A DNA stretch of 64,000 nt from Dehalococcoidia bacterium. Lineage in GTDB: Bacteria; Chloroflexota; Dehalococcoidia; SpSt-223. The position numbers and the translations under genes are program-made. Below, piece after piece: positions 41,236-48,812 of the stretch. The stretch lies in NCBI GenBank assembly GCA_026003895.1, contig BPIC01000008.1, forward strand, positions 84,153-148,152. The letters are read 5' to 3'. Below the pieces are notes generated by a model. It made no database searches. It was not told the DNA's origin and was given only the letters and a program-made list of their open reading frames with translations. Position 1 is the stretch's first letter. The number at the start of each line of letters is the position of its first letter.

Positions 41236-42426
41236 TCCCTTGGACTGACGGTTTCCACCGTCGAACCGATTACTCCGTCCACGAGCACCAGCCGAAGCGC
41301 ATCTCCGACGGCGGCGTCTTCGACGCGTCGTACGACCGACTGGCGTTTCGGATTCTCCACAACGGCATAGCCACGCGCCAGTGTTTGCGCCGGACTGAGG
41401 GCACTCAGTCGCTGACGGAGGCCGTCAAGGTGGGCAGTGTGCAGCCGCAACGCGGCGCGCGTGGCGTCACCGATCCGTCGGCCGAGCTCGTCGACCCGCT
41501 GGTACAGGCGATTCAAGTCTGGCGCAGCGCGATCCAATCGGTGGCGAAGGAACCGCAGCTCGGCAGACGCCTCGGCAAGCCGTGCAGTGGTTTGGCTGAT
41601 CAGCGCGTTTCGGTAGCTTGCCAGCTGGGCCGACAGCTCGGCAATGTCCGGGACGCACAGTTCGGCTGCTGCCGACGGCGTCGGGGCGCGCAAGTCGGCC
41701 ACGTAGTCCGCAATCGTGACGTCGGTTTCGTGGCCAACAGCCGAGATGACCGGAATACGGCTCGCGAAGATTGCGCGGGCGACGATCTCCTCGTTGAAGC
41801 ACCAGAGGTCTTCTGCCGAGCCGCCACCGCGCGCCACGATGATCACGTCCACGTCGTCGCGTAGGTTCACCCGCTCGATCGCCTCGGCGATCTGAGCCGG
41901 CGCGGCGTCGCCTTGCACTTGGCACGGTGCTAGCAGCAACTCGACGAGGGGATACCGCCGGCCAATCACGGTCTGGATGTCGTGAAGCACTGCTCCGCTT
42001 GGTGAGGTGACAAGCGCAATCCGGCGGGGAAATGGCGGAATGGGCCGCTTTCCGCGCTGGGTCGAATAACCCTTCGCGCTCGAGCTTGGCTTTCAGCTGC
42101 TCGAAGCGTAGCTGAAGCAGGCCGAGACCGGCCGGTTGGAGCAGGTCAGCAACGATTTGGATCTCGCCTTTCGGTTCATAAACCGAGAGCTTGCCGTGGA
42201 CGACGACCTGATCGCCGTTGTTCACCGCCGAGTTCCGGTTCCACCAGCGGAAAAGCACGCACTTGATGGAGGACTCGTCGTCCTTCAGCGTGAAATAGAG
42301 GTGGCCGGATCGGGACAGATAGAGGTTCGAGATCTCGCCTTCGACGAACACATCGGCAAGCGACGGCTCGGTCTCGACTACCCTTTTGAGGTGAGCGACG
42401 AGCGCACCAACCGTCAGGATGTTCAT
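41232..42426 (-). CDS. xseA: Exodeoxyribonuclease VII large subunit, frameshifted near 42048
   Basis: The N-terminal OB-fold part (VGALVAHLKRVVETEPSLAD, VEGEISNLYLSRSGHLYFTLKD) runs from ATG 42426 to about 42049. The rest of XseA (RPIPPFPRRIALVTSPSGA, VIIVARGGGSAEDLWCFN, VGHETDVTIADYVADLRAPTP and the coiled-coil tail) lies in another frame. The family reads DPARKRPIPP across the junction, so one extra base at about 42048 explains the break exactly. Everything else is intact, so a sequence error is more likely than gene loss. XseA cuts single-stranded DNA together with XseB. It overlaps the BCCP-like gene upstream by four bases and xseB downstream by four. Confidence 0.88.
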
Positions 42427-42875
42427 GCGTCCGGCTCGCGGAGTCGGAAGAGTGGCTGGCCGTAGCCGACGCCTTCACCGTCGGCGACCAATGCTTCGAC
42501 GATAACGCCCGGACGCTCGGCGATCACGTCGTGGACCACTTGCACTGCCTCGATGACTGCAAGGCGCTGCCCCGGCTCGACCGACTGACCCACTTCGGCA
42601 AGGGGCGGCCCGTCGACGGTCGCTCCTCGCCGGAACCAGCCAACGACCGGCGAAGTCAGGAGAAACGTCTTCTCGCTGGTCGGTTCGGGGCTCGGTGACT
42701 CACTAAGTTGGGTGGGCGGCGTCGATACCGCACGTAGGCTACGGCGTACCAGCAGCCGATGGCCATCACGCTCGAGCTCGAACTCGTCGACGTCCGAGTT
42801 GGCCAACAGGCGCAGAATCTCCGTCGCTTCCCCAGCGAGGTAGGCAAACGGGTCGGCACGGCCCCGGTCGGCCAC
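42423..42875 (-). CDS. Biotin carboxyl carrier protein-like, without the biotinyl lysine
   Basis: This 150-residue protein has the length and layout of AccB: an N-terminal helical part (ILRLLANSDVDEFELERDGHRL), a Pro/Ser-rich linker (about 50-68) and a C-terminal biotinyl domain. The biotinylation motif is changed: EAMKM of true BCCP is EAVQV here, with Gln112 (codon 42542-42540) at the Lys position. The remainder (RPGVIVEALVADGEGVGYGQPLFRL) is well kept. It cannot carry biotin by the known mechanism. It sits in the classic pepP-efp-accB order. It may be a structural or regulatory subunit of acetyl-CoA carboxylase, like plant BADC proteins, or a degenerate copy. The accC gene is not adjacent. 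Confidence 0.82.
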   Translation of the reverse strand: MADRGRADPFAYLAGEATEILRLLANSDVDEFELERDGHRLLVRRSLRAVSTPPTQLSESPSPEPTSEKTFLLTSPVVGWFRRGATVDGPPLAEVGQSVEPGQRLAVIEAVQVVHDVIAERPGVIVEALVADGEGVGYGQPLFRLREPDA

Positions 42876-42880
42876 GGCGG

Positions 42881-43444
42881 TTAGCTCGTCACCCGCTCGA
42901 TGTAGCTGCCATCGCGGGTGTCAATGCGCAATCGATCGCCGACGTTGATGAAAAAGGGAACGTTGACGACGAGACCAGTCTCCATTGTGGCCGGCTTCGT
43001 GCTGCCGCTGGCGGTGTCTCCCTTGAAGCCAGGTGGAGTGTCCACGACGGTGAGATCGACGGTAAACGGCAGCTCGAGACTAATGGGAATGTCGTCCTGA
43101 GTCAGGATATCGAGCGTCATGCCCTCCTTCATGTAGGGCGCGGCGTCGGCGAGCATATCGGCGTTCATCTCAAACTGCTCAAAGGTCTCGCGATCCATGA
43201 AGTGGAAGGTATCACCGTCCCGGTAGAGGAACTCGACGGGCCGGCGCTCCAAGCGGACGCGATTGAACTTCTCGCCCGCTTGGAACGTGCGGTCGATGGT
43301 ATGACCGGCCTTGACATCCTTGAGCTTCAACCGGATTTGAGCACTGCCGCGGCCGACCTTGATGTGCTGGTACTCGATGACGCTATACAGCCTGCCGTCG
43401 AGCTCGATCACGATGCCTCGGCGCAGGTCTCCGACGCCGATCAT
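42881..43444 (-). CDS. efp: Translation elongation factor P
   Basis: This 187-residue protein has the full three-domain EF-P layout. Domain I carries the tip loop HIKVGRGSAQIRLKLKD, where most family members have PGKG; here Arg32 sits at the modified position and the preceding Pro is Val-Gly. EF-P relieves ribosomes stalled on poly-proline, and the Lys34/Arg32 tip residue is often modified (beta-lysine or rhamnose). The C-terminal block GLVVNVPFFINVGDRLRIDTRDGSYIERV is typical. The gene overlaps pepP by ATGA and precedes the BCCP-like gene by five bases. Confidence 0.95.
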   Translation of the reverse strand: MIGVGDLRRGIVIELDGRLYSVIEYQHIKVGRGSAQIRLKLKDVKAGHTIDRTFQAGEKFNRVRLERRPVEFLYRDGDTFHFMDRETFEQFEMNADMLADAAPYMKEGMTLDILTQDDIPISLELPFTVDLTVVDTPPGFKGDTASGSTKPATMETGLVVNVPFFINVGDRLRIDTRDGSYIERVTS

Positions 43445-44523
43445 GATTTCCTCCTGATTGCCGGTTCCTTCGGCGCTTGACTGAGCACGCGCACGCCGTC
43501 CTCTTCCAGCACGACCAAGTCCTCAATGCGGACGCCGAACTGGCCGGGGAGGTAGATTCCCGGCTCCACCGAAAAGACCATCCCCGGCGCGAGAACGTCT
43601 TCGCCTTCAGGTCGGACGAACGGTGCTTCGTGGGTTTGGAGTCCGATGCCGTGGCCGAGGCTGTGGCCAAACTGCTTCCCGTAGCCGGCTTCAGCAATGA
43701 GGTCGCGGGCAATCTTATCGGCCTCGCCGCCTTTCATGCCCGGCCGGATCTGCATCTCGGCGGCGCGCTGCGCCCGTAATACGATGTCGTAGATCTCGAG
43801 GTAAAACGGGTCGGGTTCACCAACGCAGATCGTTCGCGTGAGGTCACTTCGGTAGCCATCAACGATACACCCAAGGTCCAGCACGATCGGCTCACCCTCG
43901 GCGATCGTCTTGGCGGAAGGGTGGGCATGCGGCAAGGCGCCCCGCGGGCCGCTGCCAACAATGACGTCGAATGCCATGCCCTCGGCGCCTGCTTCGCGCA
44001 TGTGCCTCTCGATCTCCCACGCGACCTGCGCTTCGGTCATCCCGGGCCGTAGCCAGTGGCTCACCGCCTCAACCGCGGAATCGGCGATCGCCACCGCTCT
44101 GGCGATGGTTGCCAGTTCCTGAGCGTCCTTGATCATGCGGATTCGCTCGACGATCCCGTTGGTCGGCACCAGCGCGAGCTCGCATTCCTTGGCGACCGCG
44201 TTGAGTTGATCCCACTGGAGATAGGTGAGCGAATTGGATTCGAATCCGAGCCGGTCGAGCCCGAAGTCTCGCCGGAGTGCCGGCAGTTCCTTCGCGAGAC
44301 CCCCTTCGAGCTTCCGCACGTGGAAATCTGGCGCCTGTTCGGTCGCCTGCTCGATGTAGCGAAAGTCCGTGAGCAACACTGCCTGATCGGGTGTAATGAG
44401 GAGATGGCCGGCCGACCCGGTAAAACCGCTCAGGTAGCGGCGATTCTCGTCTCCGCTGACGAGGAGCGCCGGCAGGTTCTGGTCCGCCAATGCGGAGCGG
44501 ACGCGCTGCAGCCGAACGTTCAT
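43441..44523 (-). CDS. pepP: M24 family Xaa-Pro aminopeptidase
   Basis: This 360-residue metallopeptidase has the creatinase N-domain (about 1-130) and a pita-bread domain. Metal ligands are visible in order: two Asp in DLGCIVDGYRSDLTRT, His in GHSLGHGIGLQTHE, Glu in SVEPGIYLP and Glu in RIEDLVV. It removes N-terminal residues before proline. The ORF starts 24 bases after the topA stop and overlaps efp by four bases, the usual pepP-efp order. Its length is typical of the short bacterial form (PepQ/YpdF-like), so the exact peptide preference is open. Confidence 0.92.
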   Translation of the reverse strand: MNVRLQRVRSALADQNLPALLVSGDENRRYLSGFTGSAGHLLITPDQAVLLTDFRYIEQATEQAPDFHVRKLEGGLAKELPALRRDFGLDRLGFESNSLTYLQWDQLNAVAKECELALVPTNGIVERIRMIKDAQELATIARAVAIADSAVEAVSHWLRPGMTEAQVAWEIERHMREAGAEGMAFDVIVGSGPRGALPHAHPSAKTIAEGEPIVLDLGCIVDGYRSDLTRTICVGEPDPFYLEIYDIVLRAQRAAEMQIRPGMKGGEADKIARDLIAEAGYGKQFGHSLGHGIGLQTHEAPFVRPEGEDVLAPGMVFSVEPGIYLPGQFGVRIEDLVVLEEDGVRVLSQAPKEPAIRRKS

Positions 44524-44547
44524 CGGTTCCCCCAGGCGGCCGGAAGT

Positions 44548-46807
44548 CTAGCGGCGCGCCCCTGCCGGCGTCCGGCCGGCAGACGGTTTCGAGGCGCTCG
44601 ACCGTTTCGTGGCGCGGCGGGTTCCCGCCGACTTCTTCGCCCCAGTAGCGCTCGTCTTGGCGCTGGTCTTCGTCGTTTTGGCCGGTGTCGCCTGCGCCGG
44701 ATCGCGGACGACGGGATTTTCGGCGAGGCAGCGGGGGCCGCTGGCGGTTTGGACCTGAAATCCGCCGCAGTTTGGGCAGGGCTCGCTCAGCGGCCGATCC
44801 CAGACCGTGAAAGTGCACGCGGGAAAGCGGTCGCACCCGTAAAACGTGCGCCGCTTCTTGCTCGTCCGAACAACCAACTCGCCCTCGCCGCACTCCGGAC
44901 AGCGCACGCCGACCTTCTCAAGCAATGGCTTCGCGTTGCGGCACGTGGGAAAGCCGCTGCAGGCGATGAAGCGGCCAAACCGCCCCATCTTGATAACAAG
45001 GGGGCGACCGCACTTTTCACAGTCCTCGCCGTACGGCTCGTCCTCGACCTTTACCTTCGGCATCGTCTCCGCGGCTCGCTCGACCTCCTCATGGAAGGGG
45101 GCGTAGAAGTCGCGAAGGACGGGTACCCACTCGCGTTCGCCGCTGGCGATGTCGTCGAGACGCTCTTCGAGCTGCGCCGTAAAGCCGACATCGACGATGT
45201 CGGGAAAGTATTTCACCAGCAGGTCGTTGACGGTAAAGCCAAGCTCGGTCGGAACGAGGCGACGATCGACCCGCTCAACGTAGCCGCGCTCGACGATCGT
45301 CGAGATGGTCGGAGCGTAGGTGCTGGGCCGGCCGATCCCCTGTTCTTCGAGCACCTTCACGAGAGTTGCCTCGGCGTAGCGCGGCGGCGGCTGGGTGAAA
45401 TGCTGCTCCGGCAGCAGGTCGACGAGGTCAAGGGGTTCGTCGGCTCGGACCTCGGGCAAGGGCCGCTTCCCGTCATCATCGACGTCGTCGTCATCGGTTC
45501 CCTCGCGGTAGATCTCAAGAAACCCCGGGAACTTCACGACGGAACCATTGGCTCTGAGGAGATAGTCGGTGCCGCTTGGCGTCGCGCTCGCACGGATGTC
45601 AACGGCGGTCGTGTCGAGCACCGCGGCTTCCATCTGACTGGCGACAAACCGCTTCCAGATCAGATCGTACAGCCGGTATTGCTCGGTGGTGAGCGCCGCC
45701 TTGACCCGTTCTGGCTCGCGGAACGTGCTGGTTGGCCGGATTGCCTCGTGCGCCTCCTGGGCGTTGCGCGCCTTCTTGGCGAACACACGAGGCGTTGCCG
45801 GCACGAAGTCGCCGCCGTACTTCTGCGCAATATAGGCCCGGGCCTCCTGCTGCGCCGAGGCGGCAATGTTTGTCGAGTCCGTGCGCATATAGGTAATCAG
45901 TCCGACGCTCTCGCCCTCGTCGGGGAGGAAGATCCCTTCGTAAAGCTGTTGGGCGACGATCATCGTCCGTTTGGCCGTGAATCGGAGCTTGCGCGCGGCC
46001 TCTTGCTGCAGGGTGCTCGTGGTGAAGGGGGCTGCCGGCTGGCGTTGGACTTCGCGCCGCCGAACGTCGGCGACGGTAAAGGTGGCAGGCCTGAGGTCGG
46101 CAACGAGCGCGTTGGCGCGCTCTTCGTTGGGAATCTCGAGCTTGTCGCGCTGTCCCCACATCCCAACGAGGCCGGCGCGAAATTGGTCTTTCTTGGTCTT
46201 CGAGCCGTGCTTTGCGAGGACGGCCTCGATGGACCAATACTCGGTCGAGACGAAGGCCTGAATCTCGCGTTCGCGGTCGACGATTAGCCGCAGAGCGACC
46301 GACTGGACGCGTCCCGCAGACAAGCGGCCTTTGACGTTGCGCCATAGCAGTGGACTGATTTCGTAGCCAACGAGGCGATCAAGGATTCGCCGGGCTTGCT
46401 GAGCGTTCACCAACTCCATGTCAATGGCGCGCGGGGTGGCGGAACGCCTCGGTAACCGCGTCCTTGGTAATCTCGTGGAAGACGACGCGCCGTACCTTGG
46501 CGGGGTCGACGCCGGTCGCCTCGGCGAGATGCCAGGAAATCGCTTCCCCCTCGCGGTCAGGGTCGGTCGCCAGCCAGACGGAACGCGCCTCTTTCACGGC
46601 GTCCCGCAGTTCCTTGATCAGTTCCTTCTTTTCACGCGGTACGAGATACTTGGGCACAAACCCATGCGGGATGTCGACGCCAAGCTGGCTTTTCGGCAAG
46701 TCGCGGACATGCCCGAGCGAGGCACGCACGGAATAGCGCGGGCCGAGGAAACGGCTGAGAGTCTTGGCTTTCGTCGGCGATTCGACGATGACGAGGTCTT
46801 TCGCCAT
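44548..46807 (-). CDS. topA: DNA topoisomerase I, frameshifted near 46435
   Basis: The N-terminal TOPRIM part runs from ATG 46807 (LVIVESPTKAKTLSRFLGP, ATDPDREGEAISWHLAE) to a TGA at 46421. The rest begins in the next frame with ELVNAQQARRILDRLVGY. The family reads FRHPRAIDMELVNAQQ, which is restored if the CCCC run at 46433-46436 has one base fewer. The catalytic Tyr lies in GLITYMRTDS. Three C-terminal zinc ribbons (CEKCG, CPECGEG, CPNCGG) and a Lys/Thr/Ala tail complete it. TopA relaxes negative supercoils and is usually essential, so an assembly indel is the likely cause. A promoter and a hairpin-rich leader lie upstream. Confidence 0.9.
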
Positions 46808-46825
46808 GTGGATGGTTCCTTTATT

Positions 46826-46875
46826 GGGCACGAGTGCCCGGGTGCAAAGACCGCTCGGACGGTCCGTCCGAGCGG
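46826..46875 (-). promoter_or_regulatory. Two hairpins in the topA leader
   Basis: On the transcript a 10-bp stem with a 5-base loop (46851-46875, ccgctcggac paired with gtccgagcgg) comes first and is followed by UCUUU. A second hairpin gggca/tgccc (46826-46839) follows, and the ribosome site AAAGGA comes after it. The first hairpin has the look of an attenuator without a full U-run. Confidence 0.5.
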
Positions 46876-46885
46876 CGTTCAACTG

Positions 46886-46915
46886 AGTGTACCAAAGGGG
46901 GATCGCTCGCACCAA
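46886..46915 (-). promoter_or_regulatory. Promoter for topA
   Basis: On the minus strand TTGGTG (46910-46915) precedes TACACT (46886-46891) with an 18-base spacer. Transcription would start near 46879, giving a leader of about 72 bases that holds two hairpins. Confidence 0.55.
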
Positions 46916-46983
46916 GGAGCTTGCAGGGCATGGACGGACGGATGGAGGTCGCTACACTCAAGGGAAAGGGGAGGTGAACTTCG

Positions 46984-47436
46984 ATGAAAATCGCCTTGGC
47001 AAGCGACGAACGGACAGCGTTGACGGACGCGGTATTGCGTGACTTGCAGGAGCGAGGGCACGAGGTGGAGACGTTGCTTCCGGAGCCGGGTGCGACCTTG
47101 CCGTGGGCTGATGTCGGCGCGTGGGTTGGACGCCGGGTGGCTACGGGTCAGGCGGACCAGGGCGTCCTCTTCTGCTGGACGGGGACGGGTGTGAGCATGG
47201 CGGCAAACAAAGTGCTAGGTGTGCGCGCCGCCTTATGCGGCGACCCCGAGACCGCGCGCGGTGCGCGGCGTTGGAACGACGCCAATGTGCTCGTGATGAG
47301 TCTCCGGGCAACGTCTGAGCCGGTCGCGCACGAGATCCTCGACGCGTGGTTCAGCACTCCGGCCAGCGAGGAGCCAGAGGACCGCTCCAATATCGCCAAG
47401 TTGAACCAAATCGCCGAGACTGTCTCCATCGCCTAA
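46984..47436 (+). CDS. RpiB/LacA/LacB family sugar-phosphate isomerase
   Basis: This 150-residue protein has the RpiB fold: MKIALASDERT start, GVLFCWTGTGVSMAANK with the catalytic Cys64, VRAALCGDPETARGARRWNDANVLVMSLR and a C-terminal helix. RpiB interconverts ribose 5- and ribulose 5-phosphate. The usual DHAG near the start is DERT here, so the phosphate/hydroxyl-binding His is missing and the sugar may differ (for example an allose or a galactose phosphate). The ATG at 46984 follows GGGGAGGTGA, an excellent ribosome site. It diverges from topA. Confidence 0.82.
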   Translation: MKIALASDERTALTDAVLRDLQERGHEVETLLPEPGATLPWADVGAWVGRRVATGQADQGVLFCWTGTGVSMAANKVLGVRAALCGDPETARGARRWNDANVLVMSLRATSEPVAHEILDAWFSTPASEEPEDRSNIAKLNQIAETVSIA

Positions 47437-47803
47437 ATCGGCGGTGCCGTACACTGCATGCCAGGGAGGCGGTTGGTACGAGCATCCCGGCACAACGGAT
47501 GTCCGGCTGGTGCTGCCTGCGCTCCTGCGGGAAGAAGAATGAGCAGCGCTCAGATGACCACCTTGGCCGTGGTGCTGCGGCGCCAGCGTGACGGTGGCGC
47601 GGGCGGCTACCGACCGCGTGACCGCCCCGACCGGCTCATCGTCCTCCCATCGTCCCCCGAAGGGCGCATCGCCGGCGTCCAAACAGACGTCGCGTCCGTG
47701 CTGGTCGGGGGCCGGCCGAGGGGGCTGAAGACCAACCGCGGCAGGCGGATTCGACGGTGACTGGCACGGTGGGTGCGCTGCGTTCCACGCGGGGTGGCCT
47801 TCC
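47437..47803. other. 367-base gap without a convincing gene
   Basis: A 100-codon plus frame (47458-47760) is open but has a very Arg/Gly-rich, low-quality translation and only a doubtful start. I see no RNA gene or clear hairpin with a U-run. The stretch may hold the promoter of the secreted protein at 47804. Confidence 0.35.
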
Positions 47804-48307
47804 ATGACGGGACGGATTTTGGCGCTGGCGGCGCTCGGGGTAATGGCTCTTTGTGGTTGTGTGGTCGTCGGGGTCGGACTCGTTGCCCTGACGGTGCCGC
47901 AAGCGCAGGAGCGCATGGTCGGGCCGACATTTGGCGGCCCAACGCCAAGCGTCACCTCCGCTCCGGCCGCTGTCGCCACTCCAACGGCTAGTCCGATAAC
48001 CGCGACAGCGGTGCCAATCCACACTCCTACGACGACGCCGGAACCGACGGAGACGCCTGCCACGGCACCGCCGAGCGAACCGCCTCGAGCGGCGCCGACT
48101 CTCCCTGCCCCGATTGCCGCCGTGCTTTGTCACCCCAGCTATCCGGATTTTTGTCTCCCACCGCCGCCGCCCGTGCTGACCTGCAGTTCACCGCTGTTGC
48201 GGCTGTTGCCGAACTTCCGGCCGGGCTTTCGAGTCCTCCACGACGTGCCCAACCCGGATCCGCATGGCTTTGACCGTCAGCGGACCGGCCGCGGGTGTGT
48301 TGAGTAA
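47804..48307 (+). CDS. Secreted or anchored protein with Pro/Thr linker and Cys-rich C-terminal domain
   Basis: This 167-residue protein begins with a signal or signal anchor (ILALAALGVMALCGCVVVGVGLVALTV), has a Pro/Thr/Ala linker (about 45-105) and ends in a small domain with CHPSYPDFCLPPPPPVLTC and FRVLHDVPNPDPHGFDRQRTGRGC. That C-terminal pattern (YPDxCIPPPPPDLxC ... DPHxFDxDxDGxGC) occurs at the ends of many secreted bacterial proteins and resembles excalibur-type calcium-binding modules. Here the Asp ladder of GDGDGIGC is RQRTGRGC, so calcium binding is doubtful. The ATG at 47804 has a weak ribosome site. Confidence 0.75.
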   Translation: MTGRILALAALGVMALCGCVVVGVGLVALTVPQAQERMVGPTFGGPTPSVTSAPAAVATPTASPITATAVPIHTPTTTPEPTETPATAPPSEPPRAAPTLPAPIAAVLCHPSYPDFCLPPPPPVLTCSSPLLRLLPNFRPGFRVLHDVPNPDPHGFDRQRTGRGCVE

Positions 48308-48308
48308 C

Positions 48309-48737
48309 TCAGCCGGCGACCGTAGGCGGCGTGACCATCCCAAGCTGGGTAAAGAGCGTGAACAGATCGTCGTGATGCCACAGCTCTGCAATTTGCCCGT
48401 GGCGCAAGCGATAGATTTCGACCCTCTGAACCTCGATTCGCTTGCCCGTCGGAGGCAGGCCGAGGAATGGCCCGTCTTGTACGCCCCGGTGGGTGTGAAG
48501 CACGGTCACGAGGTCACCGTCCTCGGTCAGGAGGTCGATCGTCGCTTCTTGATCCGGAAAGGCGTCGAGCAGGAGACGGAGGAAGGCGAGAAAGCCGTCC
48601 CGCCCGCCTCGGACGCCGGGGACCTGCGTGTGAATCACGAGGTCTGGGGCAATCAGTTCGTTCACTCGGTCGTAACGCCGTTGGTTCACCAACTCGTCGA
48701 AAAATCGCCGCACGACGGTCTGATTTGACGTTGCCAT
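48309..48737 (-). CDS. SnoaL-like ester cyclase family protein (NTF2 fold)
   Basis: This 142-residue protein has the NTF2-like pattern: VVRRFFDELVNQRRYDRVNELI, FLAFLRLLLDAFPDQEATI, VTVLHTHRGVQDGPFLGLPPTGKRI and VEIYRLRHGQIAELWHHDD. The LGLPPTGKRI block marks the ester cyclase/SnoaL group, which includes polyketide cyclases and many small unknown enzymes. The substrate is unknown. A paralog lies at 58117-58533. The ATG at 48737 is preceded by GAGGAGCGA. It converges with the secreted protein gene and ends one base from its stop. Confidence 0.85.
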   Translation of the reverse strand: MATSNQTVVRRFFDELVNQRRYDRVNELIAPDLVIHTQVPGVRGGRDGFLAFLRLLLDAFPDQEATIDLLTEDGDLVTVLHTHRGVQDGPFLGLPPTGKRIEVQRVEIYRLRHGQIAELWHHDDLFTLFTQLGMVTPPTVAG

Positions 48738-48812
48738 TCGCTCCTCCTCGGGTGGAATGACGCGAAGGTAGTGTCGACCGGGTGGGGAAACATCGCGCGA
48801 ACGCGCGATTTG

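Noticed and set aside
44056..46287. A 743-codon open frame on the plus strand
   Set aside because: Antisense to pepP and topA, both of which have clear motifs; no independent support.
47458..47760. A 100-codon plus frame between the rpiB-like gene and the secreted protein
   Set aside because: Arg/Gly-rich translation, no motif and no proper start site.
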